From NCBI GenBank assembly GCA_024644875.1, contig JAHEGY010000034.1:1-40887 (forward strand): DNA of 40,887 nucleotides. Direction: 5' to 3'. Source of the stretch: Cyclobacteriaceae bacterium (lineage in GTDB: Bacteria; Bacteroidota; Bacteroidia; Cytophagales; Cyclobacteriaceae). The notes beneath the pieces are model-generated. The model saw only the letters and a program-made list of their open reading frames with translations, searched no databases and was not told the origin of the DNA. A program made the position numbers and the translations under genes. How positions within the stretch are numbered: the stretch's first letter is position 1; each line of letters begins with the position of its first letter. Positions 23,730 through 32,159 of the stretch are shown here, piece after piece.

Positions 23730-25964
23730 TTAGGAGTTCCATACATCCTCTTTCAGCCCGGACCAGGATTCAGGATGCTGTGGACCCTCACTTTTCTTGA
23801 CATCTACATTGAATCCGGTGAGATGGACCATGCCCGATACTTTTTCGATCTTATCAGGTCCGTCAGCCGCCAGGATATTTACATTGACACCCTTTGTCTT
23901 TCCGGCTACTGATAAACCTGAAGCCTGGTGTCCCCAACCATGGGGAAGGGCCACTGTCTTCATTCCCAGGTCATCATCCAGTCTCAAGGGCAACCTTACG
24001 GTGGCTGTTTCGGTGCTCACATCAACCATATCACCATCGGTCAAATGGAGATCAACGGCATCTCTGGAATTCATGTATAGGTAGTTTGTATGTCGCGAAC
24101 CCTGGACAAATTCCTCATAGTTATGAGTCCAGGAATTATGTGTCGTTACCGCTCTACGGGTAATTAACTTAAACCGGTTTCTGTTATTAATTTCGGAAAT
24201 AAAATCATCTTCCAGTTTCCTTGCCTGTTCCATGAACTTAGAAGGGGAAAGGTTGACCAACCCATCATCAGTAACCATTCTCTTATCCAGGAAATCTCTG
24301 GCTGTATGAGCAGGCCGCAGAATACCATGCTTAAAATTCAACAAACGTCTGAATCCCTTTTGCCGGGTGATCCTTAATAAGAGATTCAGCAGGAATATTT
24401 GTGGTATGGATCTTTGATATTTCTTGCTTTTGCCCAGGGAATTTACCCATTGCAGGAATTCAAAAAATTTCTGGGCTACATTAGATCCAAATATGGGAAA
24501 TCCGGAAGTCTTGGCCAGATCTAAATAAATTGAGGCTTCATCCCTTTGTTCAGCATCTGGTTTAACAACCGGCTTTGTTGCCTGCAAATAAGGCCTGGTC
24601 TGCAATCCAAGCATTAATGGAAAGATAAACGGAAGATCCGGACGTTCCAGCGGCGTGGTACATGGCAGCATATATGTTCCGATACTGGCTGTTTCAGTAG
24701 GTAGGATATCCAGGGTAACAAGCAATTCCAGCTTATCAAAGGCCTTTCTAAGCCTGTTCGAGTTGGCCATGGTGATCAAGGGATTACCACCGGTAACAAA
24801 AAGCGCTTTGATCTGTTTTTCCCCAGGTGTCAATATCTCATCAGCAAGAATTCCACCAGGGAATGCATCATTAACACTTTGAAAATTACCTATTCTTGAC
24901 CTGTCAGGCCGCATCAACAAACCGTTCTTTGCCCCGAACTTAGGGAAATCGATCACACCCCGACCCACTAGTGTTCCACCCTCTTTATCAAGATTCCCGG
25001 TAATAAAATTAATGCATTCCTGTATCCAGAAAGCCAGGGAGCCATTCGTGCCCATATTCACTCCAGTGGAACTGTAAAGACTGGCACCATTGCTGTCCAG
25101 GTAGGTCTTCACCAGATCCTTTAATATTTCTTTTGATATTCCTGTAACTTCTTCCGTCTTATCCGCAGGCCATTCCTTCGCCAGTTGAATCAGTTCTTCA
25201 TATCCCTTGCTATAATCAGCTACTCTCTGATGGTCAATACCATCCCGGTCAATAACTTCCTGGAGAAAGGACAAATAAAAGAAAACGTCGGTATTGGGCC
25301 TGATATAGTGATGTTCAGATGCGATCTTGGCCGTTTCTGTTTTTCTCGGATCGATCACTATTACCTTTCCTCCCCGGTTCTGGATATCTTTTATATGTTT
25401 GGAAGGGTTGGGAACCTGCAGAAAACTCCACTTACTGACCATGGGGTTCGCACCCACGATGATCAGGCATCCGGTATTTAAAATATCCGGAAATGGCTGT
25501 GTAAACGGGAAACCGTAAACCTGGTGAGACACTGAAAATTTGTTGCTGCAATCCTGCGTAGCTGAAGCGAACATACTCCTGGAGCCAAGGCCTGTCATAA
25601 ATCCCTGGGCAAAAACCGGGTGCAAAACCCCGAATCCAGCAGCTGTTCCAACATACATGGCTACCGCATCAGGATCATTTTCCTTAATTAATGTCTTGAC
25701 CTTACTGCCAATTTCTTTCAATGCCTGCTCCCAGGGTATTCTTTTCCAACCATCAGCTTCCTTTTTCATAGGGTACTTAAGCCGGTCTGGAGTATCAAAA
25801 AGTCTGTGCTGTTTCAGTCCTTTTGGGCAGGCAAATCCCTGCGAAGCGACATGGTCCCTATCAGGTTTTATCTCAATTACTTTATTCCCCTGCGTGGTAA
25901 CTTCCAGTCCACAAAGGGATTCACAGATCCTGCAGAAGGTATTATGCTTTTTTAAATCCGCCAT
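23730..25964 (-). CDS. Molybdopterin (bis-MGD) oxidoreductase, formate-dehydrogenase-like group
   Basis: 744 residues, DMSO-reductase superfamily. The N-terminal [4Fe-4S] site is C11-x2-C14-x3-C18 with C46 in 'ACPKG'. C139 in 'TQDCSN' lies where E. coli FdhH has SeCys140, so it is the likely Mo/W ligand. Further motifs are 'GANPM', 'VIDPRKTETA', 'FVTGGNPL', and a C-terminal molydopterin-binding domain with 'HTNYLYMNSRDA' and 'GDMVDVSTETATVRLP'. No Tat signal is present, so the enzyme is cytoplasmic. There is no partner iron-sulfur or membrane subunit nearby, so it probably acts as a soluble single-subunit enzyme. Substrate cannot be told; such proteins include formate dehydrogenases, acetylene-hydratase relatives and uncharacterised groups. 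Confidence 0.82.
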   Translation of the reverse strand: MADLKKHNTFCRICESLCGLEVTTQGNKVIEIKPDRDHVASQGFACPKGLKQHRLFDTPDRLKYPMKKEADGWKRIPWEQALKEIGSKVKTLIKENDPDAVAMYVGTAAGFGVLHPVFAQGFMTGLGSRSMFASATQDCSNKFSVSHQVYGFPFTQPFPDILNTGCLIIVGANPMVSKWSFLQVPNPSKHIKDIQNRGGKVIVIDPRKTETAKIASEHHYIRPNTDVFFYLSFLQEVIDRDGIDHQRVADYSKGYEELIQLAKEWPADKTEEVTGISKEILKDLVKTYLDSNGASLYSSTGVNMGTNGSLAFWIQECINFITGNLDKEGGTLVGRGVIDFPKFGAKNGLLMRPDRSRIGNFQSVNDAFPGGILADEILTPGEKQIKALFVTGGNPLITMANSNRLRKAFDKLELLVTLDILPTETASIGTYMLPCTTPLERPDLPFIFPLMLGLQTRPYLQATKPVVKPDAEQRDEASIYLDLAKTSGFPIFGSNVAQKFFEFLQWVNSLGKSKKYQRSIPQIFLLNLLLRITRQKGFRRLLNFKHGILRPAHTARDFLDKRMVTDDGLVNLSPSKFMEQARKLEDDFISEINNRNRFKLITRRAVTTHNSWTHNYEEFVQGSRHTNYLYMNSRDAVDLHLTDGDMVDVSTETATVRLPLRLDDDLGMKTVALPHGWGHQASGLSVAGKTKGVNVNILAADGPDKIEKVSGMVHLTGFNVDVKKSEGPQHPESWSGLKEDVWNS

Positions 25965-26330
25965 ATCCAGGTAATTTTAACCTAAGCCTTTGAAATATGT
26001 TTCAGAAGACATAAAAATTCTCGAAAGATACTCAATCTTTTTAATTGGGAGGAATCTATATTTTAAAAAGTACCCGTGATGAATTACCTGATATACCTGG
26101 CGGATAGCTAAAAGACGGGATACCCTCAATATATGTAATTGATTATGCGATAGGGCTGGATGCAAAGTGCTTCATGAATTGCGAGGACGATGCTTAGTGA
26201 AGCTAAACCAGAAGGATCCTTGAAAGGTAATGTTTAGATTGGATATAAAGGACTTACAATGATCTCAGCAGATCATATACACTAAAAAAGGAAAGGTTGT
26301 GGCCTTCCCTTTTAAAATTCAATTTATTTC
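25965..26330. other. Intergenic region upstream of molybdopterin gene
   Basis: 366 bases. They should hold the promoter of the minus-strand oxidoreductase and include the terminator at 26284-26315. Short frames on both strands show no recognisable protein pattern. Confidence 0.4.
26284..26315 (-). terminator. Terminator of the DUF6249-like gene
   Basis: A near-perfect hairpin with arms AAAAGGAAAGG and CCTTCCCTTTT-type pairing around TTGTGG, 16 bases downstream of the minus-strand stop at 26331. The A/T-rich ends on both sides would serve in either direction; the minus-strand gene is the one that needs it. Confidence 0.65.
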
Positions 26331-26723
26331 TTATTTTTCTTCCCCATTATCCTCTTTTTCGATCTTACGGCTGAGCTGGTAAGCTTTGACCAATGCTATT
26401 CCAACAAATAGAAATATCATGGCAAAATATACCTGCGGGTATTCGGCATGAGGATTCCCAGGTTGCTCAACTGCAATCAGGACCTTCTCTATTATAAATC
26501 CCAGTGTAATTCCAACTGCAAGACCAATACTTACCAAACCGATACTCAAGGTAAACGGTGTGGTTGACTTTTTCTTTTTCTTGGAATAAAACAAATCGGC
26601 ATCCGCGCCGGATTCGATTAACGCAAGCCGTTCTTTATTCCTGTAACTCAAGTAGAAATAAATAATTCCAAAAATGGTTGCAAACATGGCTATACCCATA
26701 AGAGCAGGAGCAATATCATTCAT
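26331..26723 (-). CDS. DUF6249-like small membrane protein
   Basis: 130 residues from the ATG at 26723 (a TTG 12 codons upstream gives a less natural N-terminus). Three hydrophobic spans: about 4-26 ('ALMGIAMFATIFGIIYFYL'), 57-80 and 96-116. A basic loop 'YSKKKKKSTT' follows 'ERLALIESGADADLF', the hallmark of DUF6249 proteins. The protein lies in the inner membrane. It diverges from the sigma-factor gene, with about 150 bases shared between the two starts, so it may be controlled by that sigma factor. No enzymatic motif. Function unknown. Confidence 0.72.
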   Translation of the reverse strand: MNDIAPALMGIAMFATIFGIIYFYLSYRNKERLALIESGADADLFYSKKKKKSTTPFTLSIGLVSIGLAVGITLGFIIEKVLIAVEQPGNPHAEYPQVYFAMIFLFVGIALVKAYQLSRKIEKEDNGEEK

Positions 26724-26872
26724 AATTATATATTTAAATTTTAAAATTTGATTCTTCAACCGTATGACAAAGCGATATGAAAAAAGGTTACAAAAAAATT
26801 AAAAAGGGATTCTATTTATTATTTCTTATTTTTATTGTAACCATTTTAAATCATGGATGGTCATTTAAGATA

Positions 26873-27463
26873 ATGGAGGCAAAAGGAGAAAATCCAAAAA
26901 TGTTAGAGACAATAGAACAGGTCAAGACCGGGAATGAGGAAGCTTTTCGCCTGATCATACGTGAGTATAAGGCCCCGGCTTACTCCATTGCTTTCAGGAT
27001 TCTCAGAAATGCGGAGGATGCTGAAGAAGTTGTACAGGATTCTTTCCTTAGGGCTTATAAAAAGATCCATCAGTTTAAGGGAGAGTCAAAATTTGCCTCC
27101 TGGTTCCTGAAAATCGTGTACAATCAATCTCTGACCCGGGCCAAAAAGAAGCGCATAAGTACTTTAGTGATAAATGATGAAATTGATACTTATGACAGGC
27201 AGAATAATATCAACCTGGATGGCTGGAACATGATCATGCAGGAAGAAAGAGAGAAATATGTTCGTCAGGCGCTGGGCAAATTACCCGATGATGATGCCTT
27301 AGTATTATCATTGTATTATATATCAGGGAATAACGTTCCTGAAATTTGTGAGATCACCGGCTGGACACAGTCAAGCACTAAGGTAAAATTATACCGCGCG
27401 AGACAAAAGGTTTATGCCAGTTTATTCTCCATTTTAAAATTTGAAATGAAATCGTTGATATGA
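26873..27463 (+). CDS. RNA polymerase ECF sigma factor
   Basis: 196 residues from ATG 26873. Region 2 includes 'AYSIAFRILRNAEDAEEVVQDSFLRAYKKI' split as 'AFRILRNAEDAEEVVQDSF' and 'FKGESKFASWFLKIVYN', the core- and -10-binding parts. Region 4 has 'ALGKLPDDDALVLSLYYISG', then 'EICEITGWTQSSTKVKLYRARQ', the helix-turn-helix. An alternative ATG at 26777 in the same frame would add 32 residues containing a strongly hydrophobic stretch; this is odd for a sigma factor and was not chosen. The gene overlaps the next ORF by 4 bases (ATGA), a typical sigma/anti-sigma pair. It is divergent from the DUF6249-like gene. Confidence 0.88.
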   Translation: MEAKGENPKMLETIEQVKTGNEEAFRLIIREYKAPAYSIAFRILRNAEDAEEVVQDSFLRAYKKIHQFKGESKFASWFLKIVYNQSLTRAKKKRISTLVINDEIDTYDRQNNINLDGWNMIMQEEREKYVRQALGKLPDDDALVLSLYYISGNNVPEICEITGWTQSSTKVKLYRARQKVYASLFSILKFEMKSLI

Positions 27464-27870
27464 GAGACACACAGAATATTCCGGAAAAAGATATTGAGGA
27501 TCTAATAAAAAGATCTGTTCTTCTTGAACCCAAAGGAGATATGGAAGACAATATCATGAATAGAATATATGCAACGGGCAAAAAATATGCTGTACAATCA
27601 CCATTGACAAGATGGATGCCTAAAATTATCATTGGCTTGCTTGCCTCGATTTTTATATATTTTATGGTCGCGCCGGTAAGATTTCAGTTCTTCTCAAAGA
27701 TGAACACAGCGATTGATATGAATAGATTCAGGATAGTTGATCCGGGAATTTATGATCTTAGTCCAAGCCAGCCTTATCTACTAATGTCAATCCTCATCTT
27801 TTCCGTCGCGGTCTGGATGATCATTCTATTTAACCTGCCAAAAAAAGACTCTCCAGACAGGTTTATTTAG
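27460..27870 (+). CDS. Probable membrane anti-sigma factor
   Basis: 136 residues. The N-terminal 50 are soluble and cytoplasmic ('DIEDLIKRSVLLEPKGDMED'), followed by membrane helices at about 54-72 and 107-126 separated by an external loop. Start codon overlaps the sigma-factor stop by 4 bases, so the two are co-translated. Small, two-span partners in this position usually hold the sigma factor at the membrane. There is no classical zinc-binding anti-sigma (ZAS) motif, so the assignment is by context. It ends at a TAG that overlaps the end of a convergent DinB remnant by 4 bases. Confidence 0.6.
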   Translation: MRDTQNIPEKDIEDLIKRSVLLEPKGDMEDNIMNRIYATGKKYAVQSPLTRWMPKIIIGLLASIFIYFMVAPVRFQFFSKMNTAIDMNRFRIVDPGIYDLSPSQPYLLMSILIFSVAVWMIILFNLPKKDSPDRFI

Positions 27871-28034
27871 TCCAGGGATCCGAAGATCTGCTCTAAATGA
27901 TGTTCCATATGTGCGAGGTAGTCAGTGATTAAGAATTCCGCATTATGTAATTCCACATCGTCTTTCCCTGTATCAATCTCCAGATTCAGCTTTTCAGGGG
28001 GATAATTTTTTATGACACGAATGAATATTCTGTT
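27867..28034 (-). pseudogene. DinB-family C-terminal remnant
   Basis: A 55-codon minus-strand frame reads 'NRIFIRVIKNYPPEKLNLE', then 'DVELHNAEF' and 'DYLAHMEHHLEQIFGSLD', ending TAA at 27867. The last block matches the C-terminal helix of DinB-type proteins, where a His three residues from 'DYxxH' binds metal. The upstream stop at 28035-28037 and only about 100 non-coding bases before the next gene leave no room for the other two-thirds of the protein. It is therefore a truncated leftover. No ATG was found. Family call from pattern recall. Confidence 0.6.
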
Positions 28035-28139
28035 TTATTCACAAACAGACTTGTCATTATATGTTATAAGAAATGATGTATATTTACCGATTCTTAAATT
28101 AGACTCGACAATTCTAGACACAATTTAATTTCTAAAATA

Positions 28140-28697
28140 ATGAAGAATGTATTTCCGATTTTATTCTCCCTGGCAATACTGACTAGCTGTTCAGACACTA
28201 CATTCAGGGCGGATTATGATAAAACCGTTGATTTTACAAAGTATAAAACATTAAGTTATTATGGCTGGGCCAAGGACAGCGATAAAATCCTGAATGAATT
28301 TGACAAGCAGAGAATTGAAGGTGCCTTTGCAACTGAATTTATGAACAGAGGTATTGAACTTAAACAGGCAGGCGGAGATATAACTGTTTCACTCTTTATT
28401 GTAATGGACCAGAAAACCGGGGCCACCGCTTACACAACCCATATGGGTTATGGTGGCTGGGGCTATGGAGCTGGCTGGGGCTGGGGAATGGGGGCCTCCA
28501 ATACCACTTATAATGAATATGACTATTATGTTGGAACCCTTGTGTGCGATGTTTTCGATACAAAATCCAAAAAACTGGTGTGGCAAGGTGTAGTATCCGG
28601 TGAAATCGATGATAATCCGAAATCAAGGGAAAGAAATATTCCCCGTGTTGTACAGGAACTTATGAAGAAATACCCGGTAAAACCCATTAAAAGATAA
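28140..28697 (+). CDS. DUF4136 lipoprotein
   Basis: 185 residues. Signal peptide with lipobox 'LTSC' (Cys17). The rest contains 'DYDKTVDFTKYKTLSYYGW', 'RIEGAFATEFMNRGIE', 'ITVSLFIVMDQKTGA' and 'LVWQGVVSGEI', the usual DUF4136 order. A Gly/Trp/Tyr-rich loop near residues 101-120 ('GYGGWGYGAGWGWG') is also common in this family. It should be anchored in the outer or inner membrane facing the periplasm. Function of DUF4136 is not established. Single gene with its own terminator at 28735-28768. Confidence 0.85.
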   Translation: MKNVFPILFSLAILTSCSDTTFRADYDKTVDFTKYKTLSYYGWAKDSDKILNEFDKQRIEGAFATEFMNRGIELKQAGGDITVSLFIVMDQKTGATAYTTHMGYGGWGYGAGWGWGMGASNTTYNEYDYYVGTLVCDVFDTKSKKLVWQGVVSGEIDDNPKSRERNIPRVVQELMKKYPVKPIKR

Positions 28698-28734
28698 GAA
28701 GATATACCTGAAATTCTCTAGCTTATACTTACAG

Positions 28735-28768
28735 GGAACCAAGAGCCAATCTTAGTTCCTTTTTTTTT
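28735..28768 (+). terminator. Rho-independent terminator of the DUF4136 gene
   Basis: Arms GGAACCAAG (28736-28744 region) and CTTAGTTCC (28751-28759), one mismatch, with a 7-base loop, followed by a run of nine T. It lies about 40 bases downstream of the stop. Confidence 0.75.
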
Positions 28769-28916
28769 GAATTTTAAAACCTCCCCATTCTAAAGAATCC
28801 CTGCAATAAGAGAAATACCAATTAATTTTTTGTATACGAATTCAACTCAATGGTATATATAACAGCGAAAAAGCTTCGGCTCAAGGAAACCGGCAGGGAT
28901 TTATGATGAATGTGAT

Positions 28917-30641
28917 TTAATGAAGATCTCTTAATACCTTCTGACCTGACCCCCCTTTCAAAAATTTAAAATCACATCCTTTGTCCGCCTGTTCTACGTT
29001 ATTGACATATAAATTCACATAACCTCTATTTGAGGCTGTTTCAGGAGCAGTCCACTCTTTTCTTCTTTTTTCCAGCTCTTCCTCAGAAATCAATAAATTT
29101 AACGATTTCTTTCCAACGTTCAATTCTATCAAATCTCCATTCCTTACCAGAGCCAGCGTACCCCCAATTGAAGATTCCGGTGATATGTGCAAAACGACAG
29201 TTCCATAAGCCGTTCCACTCATTCTGCCATCAGATATCCGAACCATATCCTTTACGCCTTTCTTGAGTAGTTTCTGTGGCAATTCCATGTTACCCACTTC
29301 GGGCATTCCCGGGTATCCCACGGGGCCAACCCCCTTAAGCACCATTACACAGGTTTCATCAATATCCAGTTTGGGATCATCTACCCTTTCGTGATAATCC
29401 TCAATAGATTCAAATACCACAGCTCTGCCGGTATGCTGCATTAAATGGTCCGTCGCGGCGGAGGGTTTAATAACTGCACCATTTTCACATAAGTTGCCTT
29501 TGAGAACAACAATACCAGCCTTTTTTTTAAAGGGTTTATCAACTGATGATATTACTTCATTATTATAACATACCGCATCCTGGCAGTTATCTCCAATAGT
29601 CTTTCCATTTATAGTAAGGGCACCAGAATGGATCTCTTTAGAAAGCTCCTTGATAACAACAGGTAAGCCTCCGGCATAATATAAATCTTCCATTAGATAT
29701 TTCCCTGCTGGCATCAAATTCACCAACAATGGCATTTCACTCGCTAAGCGATCAAAATCACCTATATCAAGCTTCACGCCTATCCTTCCGGCAATGGCCG
29801 TGAGATGGATCATAATATTCGTTGACCCTCCGATTGCAGAATTTATTTTTATGGCATTTTCAAAAGCTTTCTTGGTCAGAATGGCAGATAATTTCAGATC
29901 TTCATGTACCATTTCAACAATTCTGTTTCCTGAAAGGTGTGCCATCACTTTTTTGCGAGAATCGACAGCGGGAATCGAAGAAGCACCTGGAAGTGTTAAT
30001 CCCAGGGTTTCCACAACACTGGCCATCGATGATGCTGTACCCATTGTCATACAATGACCTGCACTACGGCTCATACAAGATTCAGCATCCCTTAAATCAT
30101 CTTGTGTAATCTTGCCTTCTTTCAGTGCGTCGGCCAATTGCCATGTGAAAGTCCCCGAACCTACATCCATCCCGCGCCATTTCCCGTTAAGCATGGGGCC
30201 TCCTGGTACGATGATGGTAGGCAGATCTACACTACAGGCACCCATCAATGTGGAAGGGGTGGTTTTATCACATCCTGTCAGGAGCACTATACCATCCAGG
30301 GGATTTGCCCGGATGGTCTCTTCTACATCCATACTGACAAGGTTACGCCACATCATGGTAGATGGTTTCATAATGGTTTCACCCAAGGACATTACGGGAA
30401 ATTCGAGTGGGAAACCTCCTGCTTCATAGACGCCCCGTTTGACGATATCCGCAAAATCCCTGAGGTGTGCATTACAGGGGGTAAGATCCGACCATGTATT
30501 GCAAATACCTATTACCGGCCTGCCACGGAACAAGTGATCGGGATGGCCCTGATTACGTAGCCAGCTTCGATGAACAAAACCCATTTTATCATCATCCCCA
30601 AACCATTCTTCACTTCTGAGTTTTTTTTTATATTTTTCCAT
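28917..30641 (-). CDS. IlvD/Edd-family sugar-acid dehydratase (L-arabinonate dehydratase-like)
   Basis: 574 residues. Candidate Fe-S ligands are C56 ('TPCNAHL'), C124 ('LTGCDKTTP') and C196 ('AGHCMTMG'), with K126 in the 'CDK' motif. 'GRMSGTAYG' carries the catalytic Ser. The N-terminal 'EEWFGDDDKMGFVHRSW' and the length match L-arabinonate/pentonate dehydratases better than branched-chain IlvD. Such enzymes turn an aldonic acid into a 2-keto-3-deoxy acid, using Mg and an iron-sulfur cluster. It is the second gene of an operon, 17 bases behind the DUF1080-PHP lipoprotein. The expected aldolase and dehydrogenase steps are not in the window. Cytoplasmic. Exact sugar acid unknown. Confidence 0.85.
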   Translation of the reverse strand: MEKYKKKLRSEEWFGDDDKMGFVHRSWLRNQGHPDHLFRGRPVIGICNTWSDLTPCNAHLRDFADIVKRGVYEAGGFPLEFPVMSLGETIMKPSTMMWRNLVSMDVEETIRANPLDGIVLLTGCDKTTPSTLMGACSVDLPTIIVPGGPMLNGKWRGMDVGSGTFTWQLADALKEGKITQDDLRDAESCMSRSAGHCMTMGTASSMASVVETLGLTLPGASSIPAVDSRKKVMAHLSGNRIVEMVHEDLKLSAILTKKAFENAIKINSAIGGSTNIMIHLTAIAGRIGVKLDIGDFDRLASEMPLLVNLMPAGKYLMEDLYYAGGLPVVIKELSKEIHSGALTINGKTIGDNCQDAVCYNNEVISSVDKPFKKKAGIVVLKGNLCENGAVIKPSAATDHLMQHTGRAVVFESIEDYHERVDDPKLDIDETCVMVLKGVGPVGYPGMPEVGNMELPQKLLKKGVKDMVRISDGRMSGTAYGTVVLHISPESSIGGTLALVRNGDLIELNVGKKSLNLLISEEELEKRRKEWTAPETASNRGYVNLYVNNVEQADKGCDFKFLKGGSGQKVLRDLH

Positions 30642-30658
30642 TTCAGATTATAATGCCC

Positions 30659-32107
30659 CTACCATCCGGGAACCCACATATCACTTCTTTCAAGTCCGCA
30701 TTCTTCGATGGCTTTCAGGCAGTACGTAAGGTTACCCAATTTAGAATCGATGTTGTTCGTTCCAAATGTAAATTTAACGCCCATTTCCTTTCCAAGCTTC
30801 ACAAATGCGTAACTAGGCATTTTCAAACGGGCACTGATCTCAATGGCAACATCATTATCAATAGCAGCCTGGATCACCTTCCTCATGCGTGGTTCTGTCC
30901 ACAATGCATCATATTGATCGACAATGGGATCAGGCAGATAGGTTGCATTGACATATATATCTATCGGTTCATCGTTTAATATAGTAACTATATAATCCAC
31001 CAGTTTATCCATAAATGCTTCAGGATCCGAAAAATCCAGGCGGTCCAGCTGATCGGCCATCCACATTTGTACGGGGCTTCCGTCCGCATCTACAAAAGTC
31101 ATGGCATCTGAAAACACATAATCAAATGTGCTGACAGCCTCCATTGAAAAAATATCCACCCATTCGCGTCCTTCTGCCTGCATGGCATTAAAAGCCGGAA
31201 CATTTTGAACTGTAGCTATATAGTCGAGGAGTTCCTGATCGTTGTTAATGGGAAAATTTTCAGCTTTACCACAATTTATAGCTATTCCATAATCTATACC
31301 TTTATACCTTGACTGGGATAAAGCTTCTTCCATGGTCAGGTCGCCTTTCAGGTGAACGTGGAGATCCATGATCGGAAATCCGGAGGTATGAAGTTTAGCT
31401 ATGGTCGTTTCAAGGTCCGGGTCAAGGCGTCTTTGTTTAAATTCAAAAGCAGCATCATCAGGCAAGGTTTTCACCATAATGTTTTTGTATTGTACTCTGC
31501 TTCCCGGGTCATGTCCCTGCAAAGCAAAAGTCCCTTCGCTCAAAATCCGATCCTTCATGCCCTCAGGACGGTATGGATTGTCAGGTTCTGTATAATCCGT
31601 AACCAACTGGTCATTAACACTGATCTGGATCCGGTTCCCTTTGACCGAGATATGCATGGTGAACCATTGATTATCTTCCACCGTAGTCAGGAATTTGTCT
31701 CTTATAGCATATAAACCAGCTGTTTTCCTTAGTTCAGGATCTTCTGGATTCCCTACGAAGGTATTATTGACCTGGATTTCATATCCTTTTGAAGGCCAGC
31801 CTTCTTCCTGAAATTCAGTATGAATGTATATGCCGGAATTAGAGCCGGGCATCGTCATAACATCAGCTTTAAATTCAAAATTCCTGAATGTCCCTTTATT
31901 TACCTCACCGGTATAAAATAAATGAGACCTCTCACCCTCACATACCAGGTTTCCGTCTTCTACTGACCAGGTATCGGCATTCTCACTGGCTGTCCACCCC
32001 TCCATAGATTCACCATCAAATATGGAGATCCAGTCAGATTCAGTATCAGAAGGTTGACAATTGATCAGAAAAATTGCCGTAAAAGATAAAATAAGTAAAT
32101 TTTTCAT
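30659..32107 (-). CDS. DUF1080 domain lipoprotein fused to a PHP-like metal hydrolase domain
   Basis: 482 residues. Lipobox 'LINC' with Cys17. The DUF1080/3-keto-disaccharide hydrolase domain runs about 25-215 ('WISIFDGESMEGW', 'SNSGIYIHTEF', 'KGYEIQVNN', 'FALQGHDPGSRVQYKNI'), a concanavalin-like sugar-binding or keto-glycoside-cleaving fold. From about 235 a second domain follows with 'FPIMDLHVHLKGDLTMEEA' (HxH metal motif), 'MQAEGREWVDIF' and 'AIEISARLKMPS', as in PHP/amidohydrolase TIM-barrels. The protein should be anchored outside the cytoplasm. It is first in an operon with the sugar-acid dehydratase. A palindrome lies about 40 bases upstream of its start. The fusion suggests combined processing of a modified saccharide; substrate unknown. 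Confidence 0.8.
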   Translation of the reverse strand: MKNLLILSFTAIFLINCQPSDTESDWISIFDGESMEGWTASENADTWSVEDGNLVCEGERSHLFYTGEVNKGTFRNFEFKADVMTMPGSNSGIYIHTEFQEEGWPSKGYEIQVNNTFVGNPEDPELRKTAGLYAIRDKFLTTVEDNQWFTMHISVKGNRIQISVNDQLVTDYTEPDNPYRPEGMKDRILSEGTFALQGHDPGSRVQYKNIMVKTLPDDAAFEFKQRRLDPDLETTIAKLHTSGFPIMDLHVHLKGDLTMEEALSQSRYKGIDYGIAINCGKAENFPINNDQELLDYIATVQNVPAFNAMQAEGREWVDIFSMEAVSTFDYVFSDAMTFVDADGSPVQMWMADQLDRLDFSDPEAFMDKLVDYIVTILNDEPIDIYVNATYLPDPIVDQYDALWTEPRMRKVIQAAIDNDVAIEISARLKMPSYAFVKLGKEMGVKFTFGTNNIDSKLGNLTYCLKAIEECGLERSDMWVPGW

Positions 32108-32146
32108 ATGTTTAGTATTTTATAAAAGTTGCAGCCAATTCTAAGG

Positions 32147-32159
32147 GTACAACCTGTAC
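32147..32159. promoter_or_regulatory. Palindrome, possible operator
   Basis: GTACA and TGTAC arms around ACC, about 40 bases before the start codon of the DUF1080-PHP gene. Its position suits a repressor site for a sugar-responsive regulator, but five-base arms can occur by chance and no regulator gene is adjacent. Confidence 0.25.

Noticed and set aside
23528-23746. Minus-strand 72-codon ORF after the molybdopterin gene
   Set aside because: It runs through the gene's terminator hairpin and shows no family features.
26100-26250. Possible Cys-containing peptide in the 26-kb gap
   Set aside because: Interrupted by stops and no similarity to any known motif.
28436-28504. Gly/Trp/Tyr-rich repeat in DNA
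   Set aside because: Explained as the flexible loop encoded by the DUF4136 gene, not a separate repeat element.
30102-30560. Plus-strand 152-codon ORF
   Set aside because: Antisense to the conserved IlvD/Edd catalytic region, which is clearly the coding strand.
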